From assembly GCA_034005525.1 (NCBI GenBank), contig JAVEUP010000011.1, positions 18,339-82,338 on the forward strand: a stretch of DNA of 64,000 nt, written 5' to 3'. The stretch is from PWXP01 sp034005525 (GTDB taxonomy: Bacteria; Planctomycetota; Planctomycetia; Pirellulales; Thermoguttaceae). Both the position numbers and the translations under genes were made by a program. A model generated the notes under the pieces. That model was not told where the DNA came from and searched no databases. It was given only the letters and a program-made list of their open reading frames with translations. How positions within the stretch are numbered: position 1 is the stretch's first letter; each line of letters opens with the position of its first letter. Positions 34,885-43,465 of the stretch are shown here, piece by piece.

Positions 34885-36543
34885 ATGTACAAACTGCTCC
34901 TCTCCTGGCGTTATCTCCGCACGCGATACATTGCCTTGGCGTCAATCATCAGCGTGATGCTGGGCGTGGCGACGATGATCGTCGTCAACAGCGTGATGGC
35001 CGGCTTCACCCGCGAAATGCAGAACCGTATCCATGGCATTCTCTCGGACCTTGTGTTGACCGCCCGCAGTCTGGAGGGCGTTCCCGACGCCGAGTGGCAC
35101 ATGGAGCAACTGCGCACGGTGGCCGGCGAGGCCATTGACGACATGACGCCCACGGTGATTGTCCCCGCCATGCTCAGTTTCCAGTACGACAACAACTGGA
35201 TTACGCGGCAGGTGCAGTTGATCGGCATCGACGAAGCGACGCAGGGGAAGGTGAGCGATTTCTGCATGTATCTCCAGCACCCGGAGAACCGCGGGCAAGT
35301 GAGCTTCGACTTGCGCGAGGACGGTTACGACACGGGCGGGCTGACCGACAGCCTGGGCACACCCCAGCGACCTCAGATGGAGGACGCCGGCTGGCAGCAT
35401 CGGCGGCGCATGGCCAATATGCGGCGGTTTGAGCGTCGGATGTCGGGCCAGCCGGGTGACTTGCCGGATTACGAAGAACCGCTCGATGCTCCCGGCCCGT
35501 TGCCGGCGCCGCTCGCACAACCCGGGATGGACCAAATATCCCACGACCCGGAGTCGCGTTTTTTCCGCCCGGCCGAACCGGAACAGGACGGCGACCTGAA
35601 CCCTACGCCGCGGCCGGCGCCGGCCGACCCGTTTGCCGAGCAACGCGGCTTGGAGCCGGAGCAGGAGCGGTTCGATCCGGCGGTGCGGCAGCACACCGGC
35701 GCGGTGCTGGGTATTGCGCTTGCGGCCGTTCGGCTGCCCACCGGCGGGGACGGGTTGCTCCTGCTGCCCGGCGACGACGTGAAGCTCACGTTTCCCACGG
35801 CCGGCACGCCGCCGCAGGCCATTAGCGACACGTTTACGTTGGTCGACTTCTACGAGAGCAAGATGAGCGAGTACGATTCCGGGTTCGTATTCATCCCCAT
35901 CCGGAAGCTGCAAGAGTTGCGCGGCATGATCGATCCATCCTCCGGTGTGGGCTACATCAGCGCGATCCAGATCAAGCTGAAGCCCGGCTTCGACGGCGAG
36001 GAAGTGCGCGACCGCCTGCGCGCGGCGTTCGACCCGCATTTGTACAGCGTGGAAACATGGCGCGACCGGCAGGGGCCGCTGCTGGCCGCCGTGGCCATGG
36101 AAACGGCCATATTGAACATACTGCTGTTCCTGATTATTGCCGTTGCGGGATTCGGCATTCTGGCCATTTTTCTGATGATCGTCATTGAGAAAACGCGCGA
36201 CATTGGCATTCTGAAGTCGCTGGGGGCGTCCGGGGCGGGCGTCATGGGCATCTTCCTGACCTACGGGCTTTCGCTGGGAGTCGTGGGCTCGGGCGTGGGT
36301 ACCGTGCTCGGGCTGCTGTTCGTGAAGCACATCAACGAAATTGCGGACCTGCTCGGACGGATCACCGGGCGGCCCGTATTCGATCCGTCGGTCTACTACT
36401 TCTACCGTATTCCCGCGACCGTCGACCCGTGGACGGTTACGTGGATTGTGGGTGGGGCACTTGCCATTGCCGTTCTGGCCAGCGTTTTGCCGGCAATGCG
36501 AGCCGCCATGCTGCATCCCGTGGAGGCGCTGCGTTATGAATGA
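34885..36543 (+). CDS. lolC: LolC/LolE-like ABC permease (FtsX domain)
   Basis: A 552-residue permease with one N-terminal helix (YIALASIISVMLGVATMIV) and three C-terminal helices (ILNILLFLIIAVAGFGILAIF and following), the FtsX layout of lipoprotein-release or export ABC transporters. The large periplasmic loop contains a Pro- and charge-rich insert at about residues 160-255 that typical LolC/E lack. It starts five bases after lysS and overlaps the start of the ATPase gene by eight bases, so a coupled operon is likely. Confidence 0.88.
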   Translation: MYKLLLSWRYLRTRYIALASIISVMLGVATMIVVNSVMAGFTREMQNRIHGILSDLVLTARSLEGVPDAEWHMEQLRTVAGEAIDDMTPTVIVPAMLSFQYDNNWITRQVQLIGIDEATQGKVSDFCMYLQHPENRGQVSFDLREDGYDTGGLTDSLGTPQRPQMEDAGWQHRRRMANMRRFERRMSGQPGDLPDYEEPLDAPGPLPAPLAQPGMDQISHDPESRFFRPAEPEQDGDLNPTPRPAPADPFAEQRGLEPEQERFDPAVRQHTGAVLGIALAAVRLPTGGDGLLLLPGDDVKLTFPTAGTPPQAISDTFTLVDFYESKMSEYDSGFVFIPIRKLQELRGMIDPSSGVGYISAIQIKLKPGFDGEEVRDRLRAAFDPHLYSVETWRDRQGPLLAAVAMETAILNILLFLIIAVAGFGILAIFLMIVIEKTRDIGILKSLGASGAGVMGIFLTYGLSLGVVGSGVGTVLGLLFVKHINEIADLLGRITGRPVFDPSVYYFYRIPATVDPWTVTWIVGGALAIAVLASVLPAMRAAMLHPVEALRYE

Positions 36544-37507
36544 CGATCTTCGGCAGATGCTCCAAGGCGAAAGGGAGCCGAAACGCCGCACGGTCAACCC
36601 TCGGTTGCGTACCGTGCCGCGCGTCCAGGGCGGCCTGTCGCTGGACGGCGGCCCGCGGCTCGAATTGGACGTACTCGCGCACCGGCCCGCCGCAACGTCG
36701 CAGGCGAGGCCGGGGGGGGCAAGCGGTCCCCACATTGCCCTGGCCCAGCCAACGGCCGGCCCGCCGGAGAAGGAGCCGGCCGGCAGCCCGGTCGCCGCTG
36801 AAGTCCATGCGCCAAACGGACCACAACTGCGGACCATCGGCCTGACGAAGAGTTACCGGAAAGCTTCCATTGAAATCCCCGTGTTGCGCGGGGTGGACGT
36901 CGAAGCCGAGGCCGGCGAGTTCCTGGCCGTGATTGGCCAGAGCGGTTCCGGCAAGAGCACCCTGTTGCACTTGCTCTGCACGCTCGACGCCCCCGACGGC
37001 GGCGAAATCCACTTCGAGGGCCGGCGAATCGATCGGCTGCCCGCCGCCGAGCGCGACCGGCTGCGCAACCGCCGCTTCGGCATGATCTTCCAGTTCTACC
37101 ACCTGCTACCCGAAATGAGTACGCTGGAAAACGTCCTCTCGCCGCTAATGATTCGCCATGGTGTGTGGAACTACTTCCGCTACCGGCGTGCCATGCGAGA
37201 ACGGGCGGGCGAACTGCTGGATATGGTGGGCCTGGGGCATCGGTTGAAGCACAAGCCCCGCGAACTGTCCGGCGGCGAGATGCAGCGGGCGGCCATCGCG
37301 CGGGCGCTCATTTCGCAGCCCGACCTCCTGCTGGCCGACGAACCCACCGGCAACCTGGACCACGCCACCGGCATGGAGATTCTCGACCTGCTGCGGACCT
37401 TGAACGATCAGCAGGGGCTCACTATAGTAATGGTCACGCACGACCCGGCGATTGCCCGGCTGGCCCATCGGACGATCCGGCTGGTCGACGGCCGAATTCA
37501 GCAGTGA
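36536..37507 (+). CDS. lolD: LolD-like ABC ATPase with N-terminal extension
   Basis: A 323-residue ABC ATPase. Walker A GQSGSGKST, signature LSGGEMQRAA, Walker B LLLADEPTGNLD and the H-loop VTHD are intact. The first about 95 residues form a Pro/Arg-rich low-complexity extension ahead of the ATPase domain that LolD normally lacks. The ATG at 36536 overlaps the permease stop. Together they resemble a lipoprotein-release (LolCDE-type) or MacB-like exporter, and only one permease subunit is visible, which may work as a homodimer. Confidence 0.9.
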   Translation: MNDDLRQMLQGEREPKRRTVNPRLRTVPRVQGGLSLDGGPRLELDVLAHRPAATSQARPGGASGPHIALAQPTAGPPEKEPAGSPVAAEVHAPNGPQLRTIGLTKSYRKASIEIPVLRGVDVEAEAGEFLAVIGQSGSGKSTLLHLLCTLDAPDGGEIHFEGRRIDRLPAAERDRLRNRRFGMIFQFYHLLPEMSTLENVLSPLMIRHGVWNYFRYRRAMRERAGELLDMVGLGHRLKHKPRELSGGEMQRAAIARALISQPDLLLADEPTGNLDHATGMEILDLLRTLNDQQGLTIVMVTHDPAIARLAHRTIRLVDGRIQQ

Positions 37508-37544
37508 ACTACCCTCGCACACCCCAATCTCCCGCAATTCCGCC

Positions 37545-38402
37545 ATGGCACTGAAGGTCTACATCAACGGAACCTTGTACGACAAAGACGACGCGAAGAT
37601 CAGCGTCTACGATCACGGGCTGCTCTATGGCGACGGGGTGTTCGAGGGCATCCGCAGCTATGGCGGCAAGGTGTTCCGGCTGCAAGAGCATCTCGACCGG
37701 CTCTGGGATTCCGCCAAGGCCCTCTGGCTCGAAATACCCATGAGCAAGAAGCAGTTGGGCCGCGACATCGAGCGCATGCTGGAAACCAATGGCATCAAAG
37801 ACGGGTACATCCGCGTCGTGGTCACGCGGGGATGTGGGACGCTCGGCCTGGACCCGAACCGGTGCAGCGAGCCGCAAGTAATCATCATTGCCGACACCAT
37901 CTCGCTGTACCCGAAAGAGTTGTACGAGAAGGGCCTGGAGATCATCACCGTCAGCACGGTGCGGAACCATCCGGCCGCGTTGAGCCCGCGAATCAAGTCG
38001 CTGAACTATCTGAACAACATCCTGGCGAAGATCGAGGGTCTTCAGGCCGGATGCATCGAGGCGCTGATGCTCAACCACAAGGGCGAAGTGGCCGAGTGCA
38101 CCGGCGACAACCTCTTCCTGGTGCGCAAAGGCCGCATTCTCACGCCGCCGAACGAGGCAGGCATCCTTGAAGGCATCACGCGCGACGCGGTCATGGGACT
38201 TGCCCGCGAGGCGGGCTACGAAATGCTTCAATCGCCCCTTACGAAGCACGACGTCTACATTGCCGACGAGTGCTTCCTGACCGGCACCGCGGCCGAAGTC
38301 GTCCCGGTCGTGAAGGTCGATAGCCGCACCATCGGCGACGGCACGCCCGGCCCCATCACCCGCCAGCTCATGCAGCAGTTCCACGCGCTGACGCGAAGCT
38401 GA
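37545..38402 (+). CDS. ilvE: branched-chain amino acid aminotransferase
   Basis: A 285-residue class IV PLP aminotransferase. SVYDHGLLYGDGVFEGIRSY opens the family's N-terminal part, RIKSLNYLNN carries the PLP Lys151, and NNxLAKIE/GEVAECTGDNLFLV is the usual C-terminal region. It is closest in motif to IlvE of archaea and Aquifex-type bacteria. D-amino-acid transaminase is the alternative. The gene is 37 bases after lolD and may be read with the lysS cluster, though it begins with its own ATG. Confidence 0.9.
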   Translation: MALKVYINGTLYDKDDAKISVYDHGLLYGDGVFEGIRSYGGKVFRLQEHLDRLWDSAKALWLEIPMSKKQLGRDIERMLETNGIKDGYIRVVVTRGCGTLGLDPNRCSEPQVIIIADTISLYPKELYEKGLEIITVSTVRNHPAALSPRIKSLNYLNNILAKIEGLQAGCIEALMLNHKGEVAECTGDNLFLVRKGRILTPPNEAGILEGITRDAVMGLAREAGYEMLQSPLTKHDVYIADECFLTGTAAEVVPVVKVDSRTIGDGTPGPITRQLMQQFHALTRS

Positions 38403-38411
38403 TGTTTCAGG

Positions 38412-39671
38412 CTAGTTGTCCTGAATGGCACAGTGCGGCAGGGCCGCGCGCAGCCGGGTAATGCCGTCTTCGGTCAGTGCGGTCTGGGTCAGAATCAGGC
38501 GTTTCAGCGACGTCATGCCGGAAAGCGTTTCGACAGCGGCGTCGGTCACGGCCGTTTGGCTGAGGTTCAGCGTGGCCAGGCCGGTCAGGCGCGCCAGGTG
38601 GGGCACCTCCGCGTCGGTCAGACGCGACTGCGAAAGGTTCAGCGATGCGAGCTTCTCCGGATTCGGCAGGTGCGCCAGCCCGGAGCCCGTAACGGCCACG
38701 TCGCTTAATTCGAGCGCCCGCAGGTCGGTGTAGCCGGCCAGGATCGCCAGGCCGCCGTCGGTGACGCTCGCACACTGGTAAATCGACAAGTCGTTCAGCG
38801 GCAGGTCGGCAAGCCGAAGCACGCCTGCGTCGGTGATGGCGCAGTTGTCCAGCGCCAGGCCGGTAAGCTGCTCCATGCGGCCGACCAATTCCAGGACTTC
38901 GTCGTCAATTGCCGGTCCGCCGATTTTGAGCATGCGCAGCGATCTCTTGCCGGTCAACTGTTCGATACCGTCTTTGGTCACCCCGCGGCAATTGCGCACG
39001 TCGAGTTCCGTCAGCCGCGGCAGGGCCAAGAGCGTGGCGACGCCGGCGTCGGTTACGTTGCCGCCCACCAGCCGGACCGCCCGCAACTCGGGTATTTGCA
39101 CCAGCGAGTCCATGGCGGCGTCGGTTACGAGGGGCGCTACTCGCAGATCGATGACCCGCAGCGACTGCAAGCCGGTAAGCTGGGCAATGCCGTCGTCACC
39201 GATGAGCGTATTGCGCAGCGCAAGCGACGTGAGTTTTTCGAGTTCGGCAATTCGGGGCACCAGGTCGTCGGTAATGCTGGGCCCTTCGAGGGTGAGCGAC
39301 TGGAGCTTCTCGAAAACGAGAATCTCTTGCATCTGGGCGTCGTCCACCCAGCTCCGCCCGGCCGCCATGTCCAATCCCGTAACATTGCCCTCGGCGTCCT
39401 CGGTTATCCGGGCGCCCAACTGGGCCGCCAATTCTCGCGCCGCGGTGATCTGCTCGGCCGAGTACTTCGGCGGCGCCGGTTCGGGTTCGGGCTCCGGTTC
39501 GACAGGCACGCCGGGCGGTTCTGTTTCGGGAACCACAGGTTCGGGCGGCTCGATCTCGGGACGCTCGGCCCCGGCCGGTGGAGAGACGACCTCCGCCGGC
39601 CTTTCCGCGGGTTGGCAACCAACGAGCACGAGCCCGACAATAACACCGAGGGGCAGAGCAATCCGTTCCAT
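38412..39671 (-). CDS. second leucine-rich-repeat lipoprotein
   Basis: A 419-residue LRR protein with a lipobox LVLVGC (Cys19), a Pro/Glu-rich linker of about 50 residues and roughly twelve LRRs of the LTSLxLxxTxITDDGL type. It resembles the lipoprotein at 22721-23926 in layout. Both were probably derived from a family expanded in planctomycetes. It converges with ilvE. Confidence 0.9.
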   Translation of the reverse strand: MERIALPLGVIVGLVLVGCQPAERPAEVVSPPAGAERPEIEPPEPVVPETEPPGVPVEPEPEPEPAPPKYSAEQITAARELAAQLGARITEDAEGNVTGLDMAAGRSWVDDAQMQEILVFEKLQSLTLEGPSITDDLVPRIAELEKLTSLALRNTLIGDDGIAQLTGLQSLRVIDLRVAPLVTDAAMDSLVQIPELRAVRLVGGNVTDAGVATLLALPRLTELDVRNCRGVTKDGIEQLTGKRSLRMLKIGGPAIDDEVLELVGRMEQLTGLALDNCAITDAGVLRLADLPLNDLSIYQCASVTDGGLAILAGYTDLRALELSDVAVTGSGLAHLPNPEKLASLNLSQSRLTDAEVPHLARLTGLATLNLSQTAVTDAAVETLSGMTSLKRLILTQTALTEDGITRLRAALPHCAIQDN

Positions 39672-39732
39672 GATTTGATATCTCCAATTCTGAGCGCGAA
39701 ATGGGCCTATTCCAGCAGGCTTCTGGGGCTCG

Positions 39733-39776
39733 ATGCCCCCGGCTTGCCCGGGGGAGTGTCACGTTCACTGCTACAT
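39733..39776 (-). repeat. single inverted copy of the CCCCCGGGCAAGCCGGGGG unit
   Basis: The reverse complement reads ATGTAGCAGTGAACGTGACA followed by the CTCCCCCGGGCAAGCCGGGGGC hairpin, a diverged form of the 84-bp unit downstream. It lies in the opposite orientation to the array. Confidence 0.65.
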
Positions 39777-39798
39777 CAGCCGCTCCCGTACCCTTCTT

Positions 39799-39845
39799 CC
39801 CGTTGCCCTGCGGTGGCGGCGTTGCCGCCACCGCAGGGCAACGGG
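39799..39845. repeat. 22-bp perfect hairpin
   Basis: CCCGTTGCCCTGCGGTGGCG and GC pair perfectly with their complement across a three-base GTT loop. No T tract follows. It is too long and clean to be chance and probably is a REP-type palindrome, between the LRR gene and the tandem array. Confidence 0.8.
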
Positions 39846-39866
39846 ACGTGCTGCGGGCAGTCGTGC

Positions 39867-40316
39867 TGTAGCGAAAAGCGTAACCATCCCCCGGGCAAGC
39901 CGGGGGCATTGGCCCGTTGGGTGCTGGAACTGGGGAAACAGAGGCAGCAATGTAGCGAAAAGCGTAACCATCCCCCGGGCAAGCCGGGGGCATTGGCCCG
40001 TTGGGTGCTGGAACTGGGGAAACAGAGGCAGCAATGTAGCGAAAAGCGTNNNNNNNNNNNNNNNNNNNNNNNNNNNNNNNNNNNNNNNNNNNNNNNNNNN
40101 NNNNNNNNNNNNNNNNNNNNNNNNNNNNNNNNNNNNNNNNNNNNNNNNNTGTAGCGAAAAGCGTAACCATCCCCCGGGCAAGCCGGGGGCATTGGCCCGT
40201 TGGGTGCTGGAACTGGGGAAACAGAGGCAGCAATGTAGCGAAAAGCGTAACCATCCCCCGGGCAAGCCGGGGGCATTGGCCCGTTGGGTGCTGGAACTGG
40301 GGAAACAGAGGCAGCA
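39867..40316. repeat. 84-bp tandem repeat spanning the assembly gap
   Basis: Units start at 39867, 39951, 40035, then 40150 and 40234, all beginning TGTAGCGAAAAGCGTAACCA. The period is exactly 84 bases on both sides of the gap. Each unit contains the hairpin CCCCCGGGCAAGCCGGGGG. The copy number is unknown because the gap interrupts a unit. Whole units repeat without spacers, so this is not CRISPR. Confidence 0.9.
40050..40149. other. assembly gap of 100 N
   Basis: Exactly 100 Ns inside the 84-bp array, a standard placeholder for a gap of unknown size caused by the repeat. Confidence 0.95.
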
Positions 40317-40414
40317 TACCGCCCGCTCCTTCGAACATCGAATTCTGCGCACCCCTGTTCCCATTCCGTTCCTGAGCGCAAGGGGATCAACCGCGTGGGT
40401 GAACCCCGCTGCTG

Positions 40415-41737
40415 CTACGCTTTGGGCAACTGGTAGCCTTCACGCCGCGGGTAGGGGTAATCGCGCCACTGGTTGGCGGCGTCGTTATCAACGAATTCCC
40501 ATTTCTGCGGGTCCCATTTGAGCGACTTGCCTTGAAGCTCCTCGCCGTGCAGGTAGGCGATGTTGCCCAGATGGCACACGGCGACCGTGCGGGCGCCGAT
40601 TTCGATGGGGCAGTTCGGCTGCTTCCGGCTGCGCACACAATCGATCCAATCTTGCCGATGGCCCCCGTGGCCGCCGCCCGCCGATTGATACAGATGAATC
40701 TCGTCGTCGGCGATGGGCTTCTTGATGACGTTTTCCGGCTTACTTTCGAGCTTGCCGCGGGTAACGAAGATCTCACCGTCGGTGCCGTAGAACGTAATGC
40801 CGCCCTGCCCGCCGTGGATCATCTCGACCCCGTTGGCGTAGACGTACTTCACGCCGCGGCCCTGGCCGGCGTTCTCGGGTGGAACGATTTCGACGGGGCC
40901 GGACTCGTCCATGCCGAGCCCCCACTGGGCAATGTCGAAATGGTGCGCGCCCCAGTCGGTCATGCCGCCGCCGCCGTACTCGCTGAAGGCGCGCCAGGCG
41001 GGAAAGTGGCTATGCATGCCGCGCGGGCTGAGCACCGAGCTGTAATCGCGCAGGGGCGCCGGGCCGAGCCAGCGGTCCCAGTCGAGGCCGGGCTCCATGT
41101 CTTCGCCGGGTACGTTGCAGGGCCGCGGCGGGCCGCCTACTCCCACTTCAACCCGCTGAATCTTGCCGATGCGGCCGTTGCGCACCAATTCGCAGGCGTA
41201 GCGAAAATTGCCGTCGGAACGCTGCTGGCTGCCCGTTTGGAAAATGATGTCGGACGCCTTCACCGCGTCCATGACCGCCTTGGCTTCCACGAGGGTGTTC
41301 GTCAGCGGTTTCTCGCAGTACATGTCCTTGCCCGCCTTGCAGACATCGAGAATGACCAAGCCGTGCCAGTGGTCGGGCGTGGCGCAGGCGACCGCGTCGA
41401 TATCGTCGCGGGCGAGCAGTTCGCGGTGGTCCTTGTACATGGCACAGTCGGCGTTGCCGTACCCTTCATCGACCCGCTTCTTGCCCGCCTCGCGGCGCGT
41501 TCCGTCCACGTCGCACACGGCCGCCAGTTTCACTTCTTGCATTCGCAGGAAGTGCGGGATGTGCGAGCCGTACATCATGTGCCCAACGCCGATCACGCCC
41601 AGCACCACTTTCTCGTTGGCCGGGGCGTTGCTTGCATCGCCCAATACGTGCCGGGGAATGATTAGCGGTGCCGCCAGCGATGCCGCAGCGCCGCCGAGGA
41701 ATCCGCGACGAGTCAAGCCGGAGCCGTTTCGCTTCAT
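40415..41737 (-). CDS. Tat-exported Gfo/Idh/MocA oxidoreductase
   Basis: A 440-residue dehydrogenase-like protein. A Tat signal (TRRGFLGGAAASLAAPLI) starts it, so it leaves the cytoplasm folded with its cofactor. GVIGVGHMMYGSH is the NAD(P)-binding Gly motif and CEKPLTNT the EKP motif of the Gfo/Idh/MocA family. GGGGMTDWGAHHFDIAQWGLG is the substrate-domain motif frequent in planctomycete members. The substrate, likely a sugar or inositol derivative, is unknown. An upstream spacer (41738-41987) holds no gene. Confidence 0.9.
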   Translation of the reverse strand: MKRNGSGLTRRGFLGGAAASLAAPLIIPRHVLGDASNAPANEKVVLGVIGVGHMMYGSHIPHFLRMQEVKLAAVCDVDGTRREAGKKRVDEGYGNADCAMYKDHRELLARDDIDAVACATPDHWHGLVILDVCKAGKDMYCEKPLTNTLVEAKAVMDAVKASDIIFQTGSQQRSDGNFRYACELVRNGRIGKIQRVEVGVGGPPRPCNVPGEDMEPGLDWDRWLGPAPLRDYSSVLSPRGMHSHFPAWRAFSEYGGGGMTDWGAHHFDIAQWGLGMDESGPVEIVPPENAGQGRGVKYVYANGVEMIHGGQGGITFYGTDGEIFVTRGKLESKPENVIKKPIADDEIHLYQSAGGGHGGHRQDWIDCVRSRKQPNCPIEIGARTVAVCHLGNIAYLHGEELQGKSLKWDPQKWEFVDNDAANQWRDYPYPRREGYQLPKA

Positions 41738-41987
41738 GGAGAGTCTCCTTCAGGATGGAGTGCAATTTCCCGGGCAGGGCTGCCGGGGATTGTGGGTGGG
41801 GTTGTCAAACTCTACATAGTGTCATATCGCCCGAGCAAGATGTCAAGCGCGTTCGTTATCTAACACTCAGCAAACACGCCTTTGGTAGAAAGGGGGCTCG
41901 GGGGTTGCCGTTTGCAGCCTGGAACATAAGATAACGGGTTCGGCTGGCAGTGGCCGAGCTGTGAACAACTCAGCAGAGGGGTATCGA

Positions 41988-43178
41988 ATGGCGGTCTTCA
42001 ATTGGCTTAGTTCCCGGGTTTTCAACCTAGTGCATCAACACAACCTTGTCTACAACACCTGTTGGGAGGATCCCCGGCTGGACCGTGAGGCACTCGATTT
42101 AGGGCCGGATGATTCGGTCCTGGTTATCACTTCAGCGGGCTGCAACGCGTTGGACTACGCCTTGGTGGGGCCCAAACGCGTGTACGCGGTCGACATGAAT
42201 CCGCGGCAGAACGCGCTGCTGGAGTTGAAGCTCGCCGGGATCCGGCAGCTCGACCACGGCACGTTCTTCGACCTATTCGGCCGCGGCTACCTGCCGGCGG
42301 CCGAGCAGGTCTACGGCCGGCAGCTTCGTCCGCAGCTTTCCGAGTTCGCTCAGCGCTATTGGGACCGCCGCATCCGGTTCTTCAGCAACCCGCGGCGCAG
42401 CTTCTTCTTCCGGGGCACGTCCGGCACGTTCGCCCGACTGATCAACCTGTACGTCAACAAGGTGTTGCGTTTGCGGCCATGGGTGGATGCGATCCTCAGC
42501 GCAAGCAGCGTTGAAGAGCAGCGGCAGATTTACGAGGAGCGCATCCGTGATCGGCTCTGGACCCGCTCCATGCGGTTTGCCATCAACCGCGATACCACCC
42601 TGTCGCTGGTGGGCGTTCCCAAGGCACAGCGGCGACAAGTCGAACAGCAGTACAACGGCAAGATCGCCAACTTCGTCCGCGACTGCCTCGAAACCGTCCT
42701 GACGAAGATCCCGCTGTCGGACAACTACTTCTGGCGGGTCTATATGACCGGCGAATACTCACCCGACTGCTGCCCGGAATACCTCAAACGCGAGAACTTC
42801 GAGAGGCTCAAGGGCGGGCTGGTCGACCGAGTGAGCACGCACACCGATTCCGTTCAGGGGTTCCTGGAAGACCACGACGTTCGCATCTCCCGGTTCGTCC
42901 TTCTGGACCACATGGACTGGCTTTCCGACCAATTCTTCCCACTGCTGGAAGCCGAGTGGCAGGCGATCGTTCAGCGGGCAACGCCCGACGCCCGGATTAT
43001 TTGGCGCAGCGGCGGCATGCGAACCGAATTCGTCGATCGGGTTCGCGTGACGGTCGACGGGGAAGTCCGTTCGGTGGGCGAAATGCTCCATTATCACCGC
43101 GAGCTGGCCGAACGGCTCCACCGGAAATGCCGCGTGCATACCTACGGCAGTTTCTACATTGCCGATCTGGCGGCATGA
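41988..43178 (+). CDS. btaA: BtaA-like 3-amino-3-carboxypropyl transferase (DUF3419)
   Basis: A 396-residue SAM-using transferase. The ATG at 41988 has GAGGGG upstream; a GTG at 41961 is the only alternative. YNTCWEDPRLDREAL and SAGCNALDYALVGPKRVYAVDMNPRQ match the DUF3419/BtaA family, which moves the 3-amino-3-carboxypropyl group of SAM to diacylglycerol, the first step of betaine lipid synthesis. The usual partner BtaB, an N-methyltransferase, is not adjacent. So either BtaB lies elsewhere or the product differs. Confidence 0.85.
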   Translation: MAVFNWLSSRVFNLVHQHNLVYNTCWEDPRLDREALDLGPDDSVLVITSAGCNALDYALVGPKRVYAVDMNPRQNALLELKLAGIRQLDHGTFFDLFGRGYLPAAEQVYGRQLRPQLSEFAQRYWDRRIRFFSNPRRSFFFRGTSGTFARLINLYVNKVLRLRPWVDAILSASSVEEQRQIYEERIRDRLWTRSMRFAINRDTTLSLVGVPKAQRRQVEQQYNGKIANFVRDCLETVLTKIPLSDNYFWRVYMTGEYSPDCCPEYLKRENFERLKGGLVDRVSTHTDSVQGFLEDHDVRISRFVLLDHMDWLSDQFFPLLEAEWQAIVQRATPDARIIWRSGGMRTEFVDRVRVTVDGEVRSVGEMLHYHRELAERLHRKCRVHTYGSFYIADLAA

Positions 43179-43312
43179 GCCGAGTGTCAGACTGACCGGA
43201 TTACTTGCTTCGGCGGGACTCACCCCCCAGCCATGGATTCACCAAGAACCAACGGTCGAACATCGCGAAGCGAGCAGGAGGCACGCCCTAAGGTGCGAAG
43301 GACATGGTAGAT

Positions 43313-43388
43313 GTAGGGTGGTGACAAGCAAGCCAAGGCATCTCCGCCGAGAGGGCCGGCTGCCGACAGCCATCGGCCCGCACCCTTC
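43313..43388. repeat. truncated GTAGGGTGG element, copy D
   Basis: GTAGGGTGGTGACAAGCAAG and CCAAGGC matches the left part of copy A. The right half is replaced by unrelated sequence, so it is a decayed copy. Confidence 0.6.
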
Positions 43389-43465
43389 GGCAAGGGGGGC
43401 TCCTGGTCGCGGCCGGGCATGTTCACTATCCTGGCAGTGTACTCAATCAGGGAGGAACCTACCCC

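Noticed and set aside
34942..36837. 631-codon open frame on the minus strand
   Set aside because: Antisense shadow of the LolC-like and LolD-like genes, with low-complexity translation.
39867..40316. CRISPR array
   Set aside because: The 84-bp units repeat as a whole with no variable spacers, and there are no cas genes. It is a tandem repeat.
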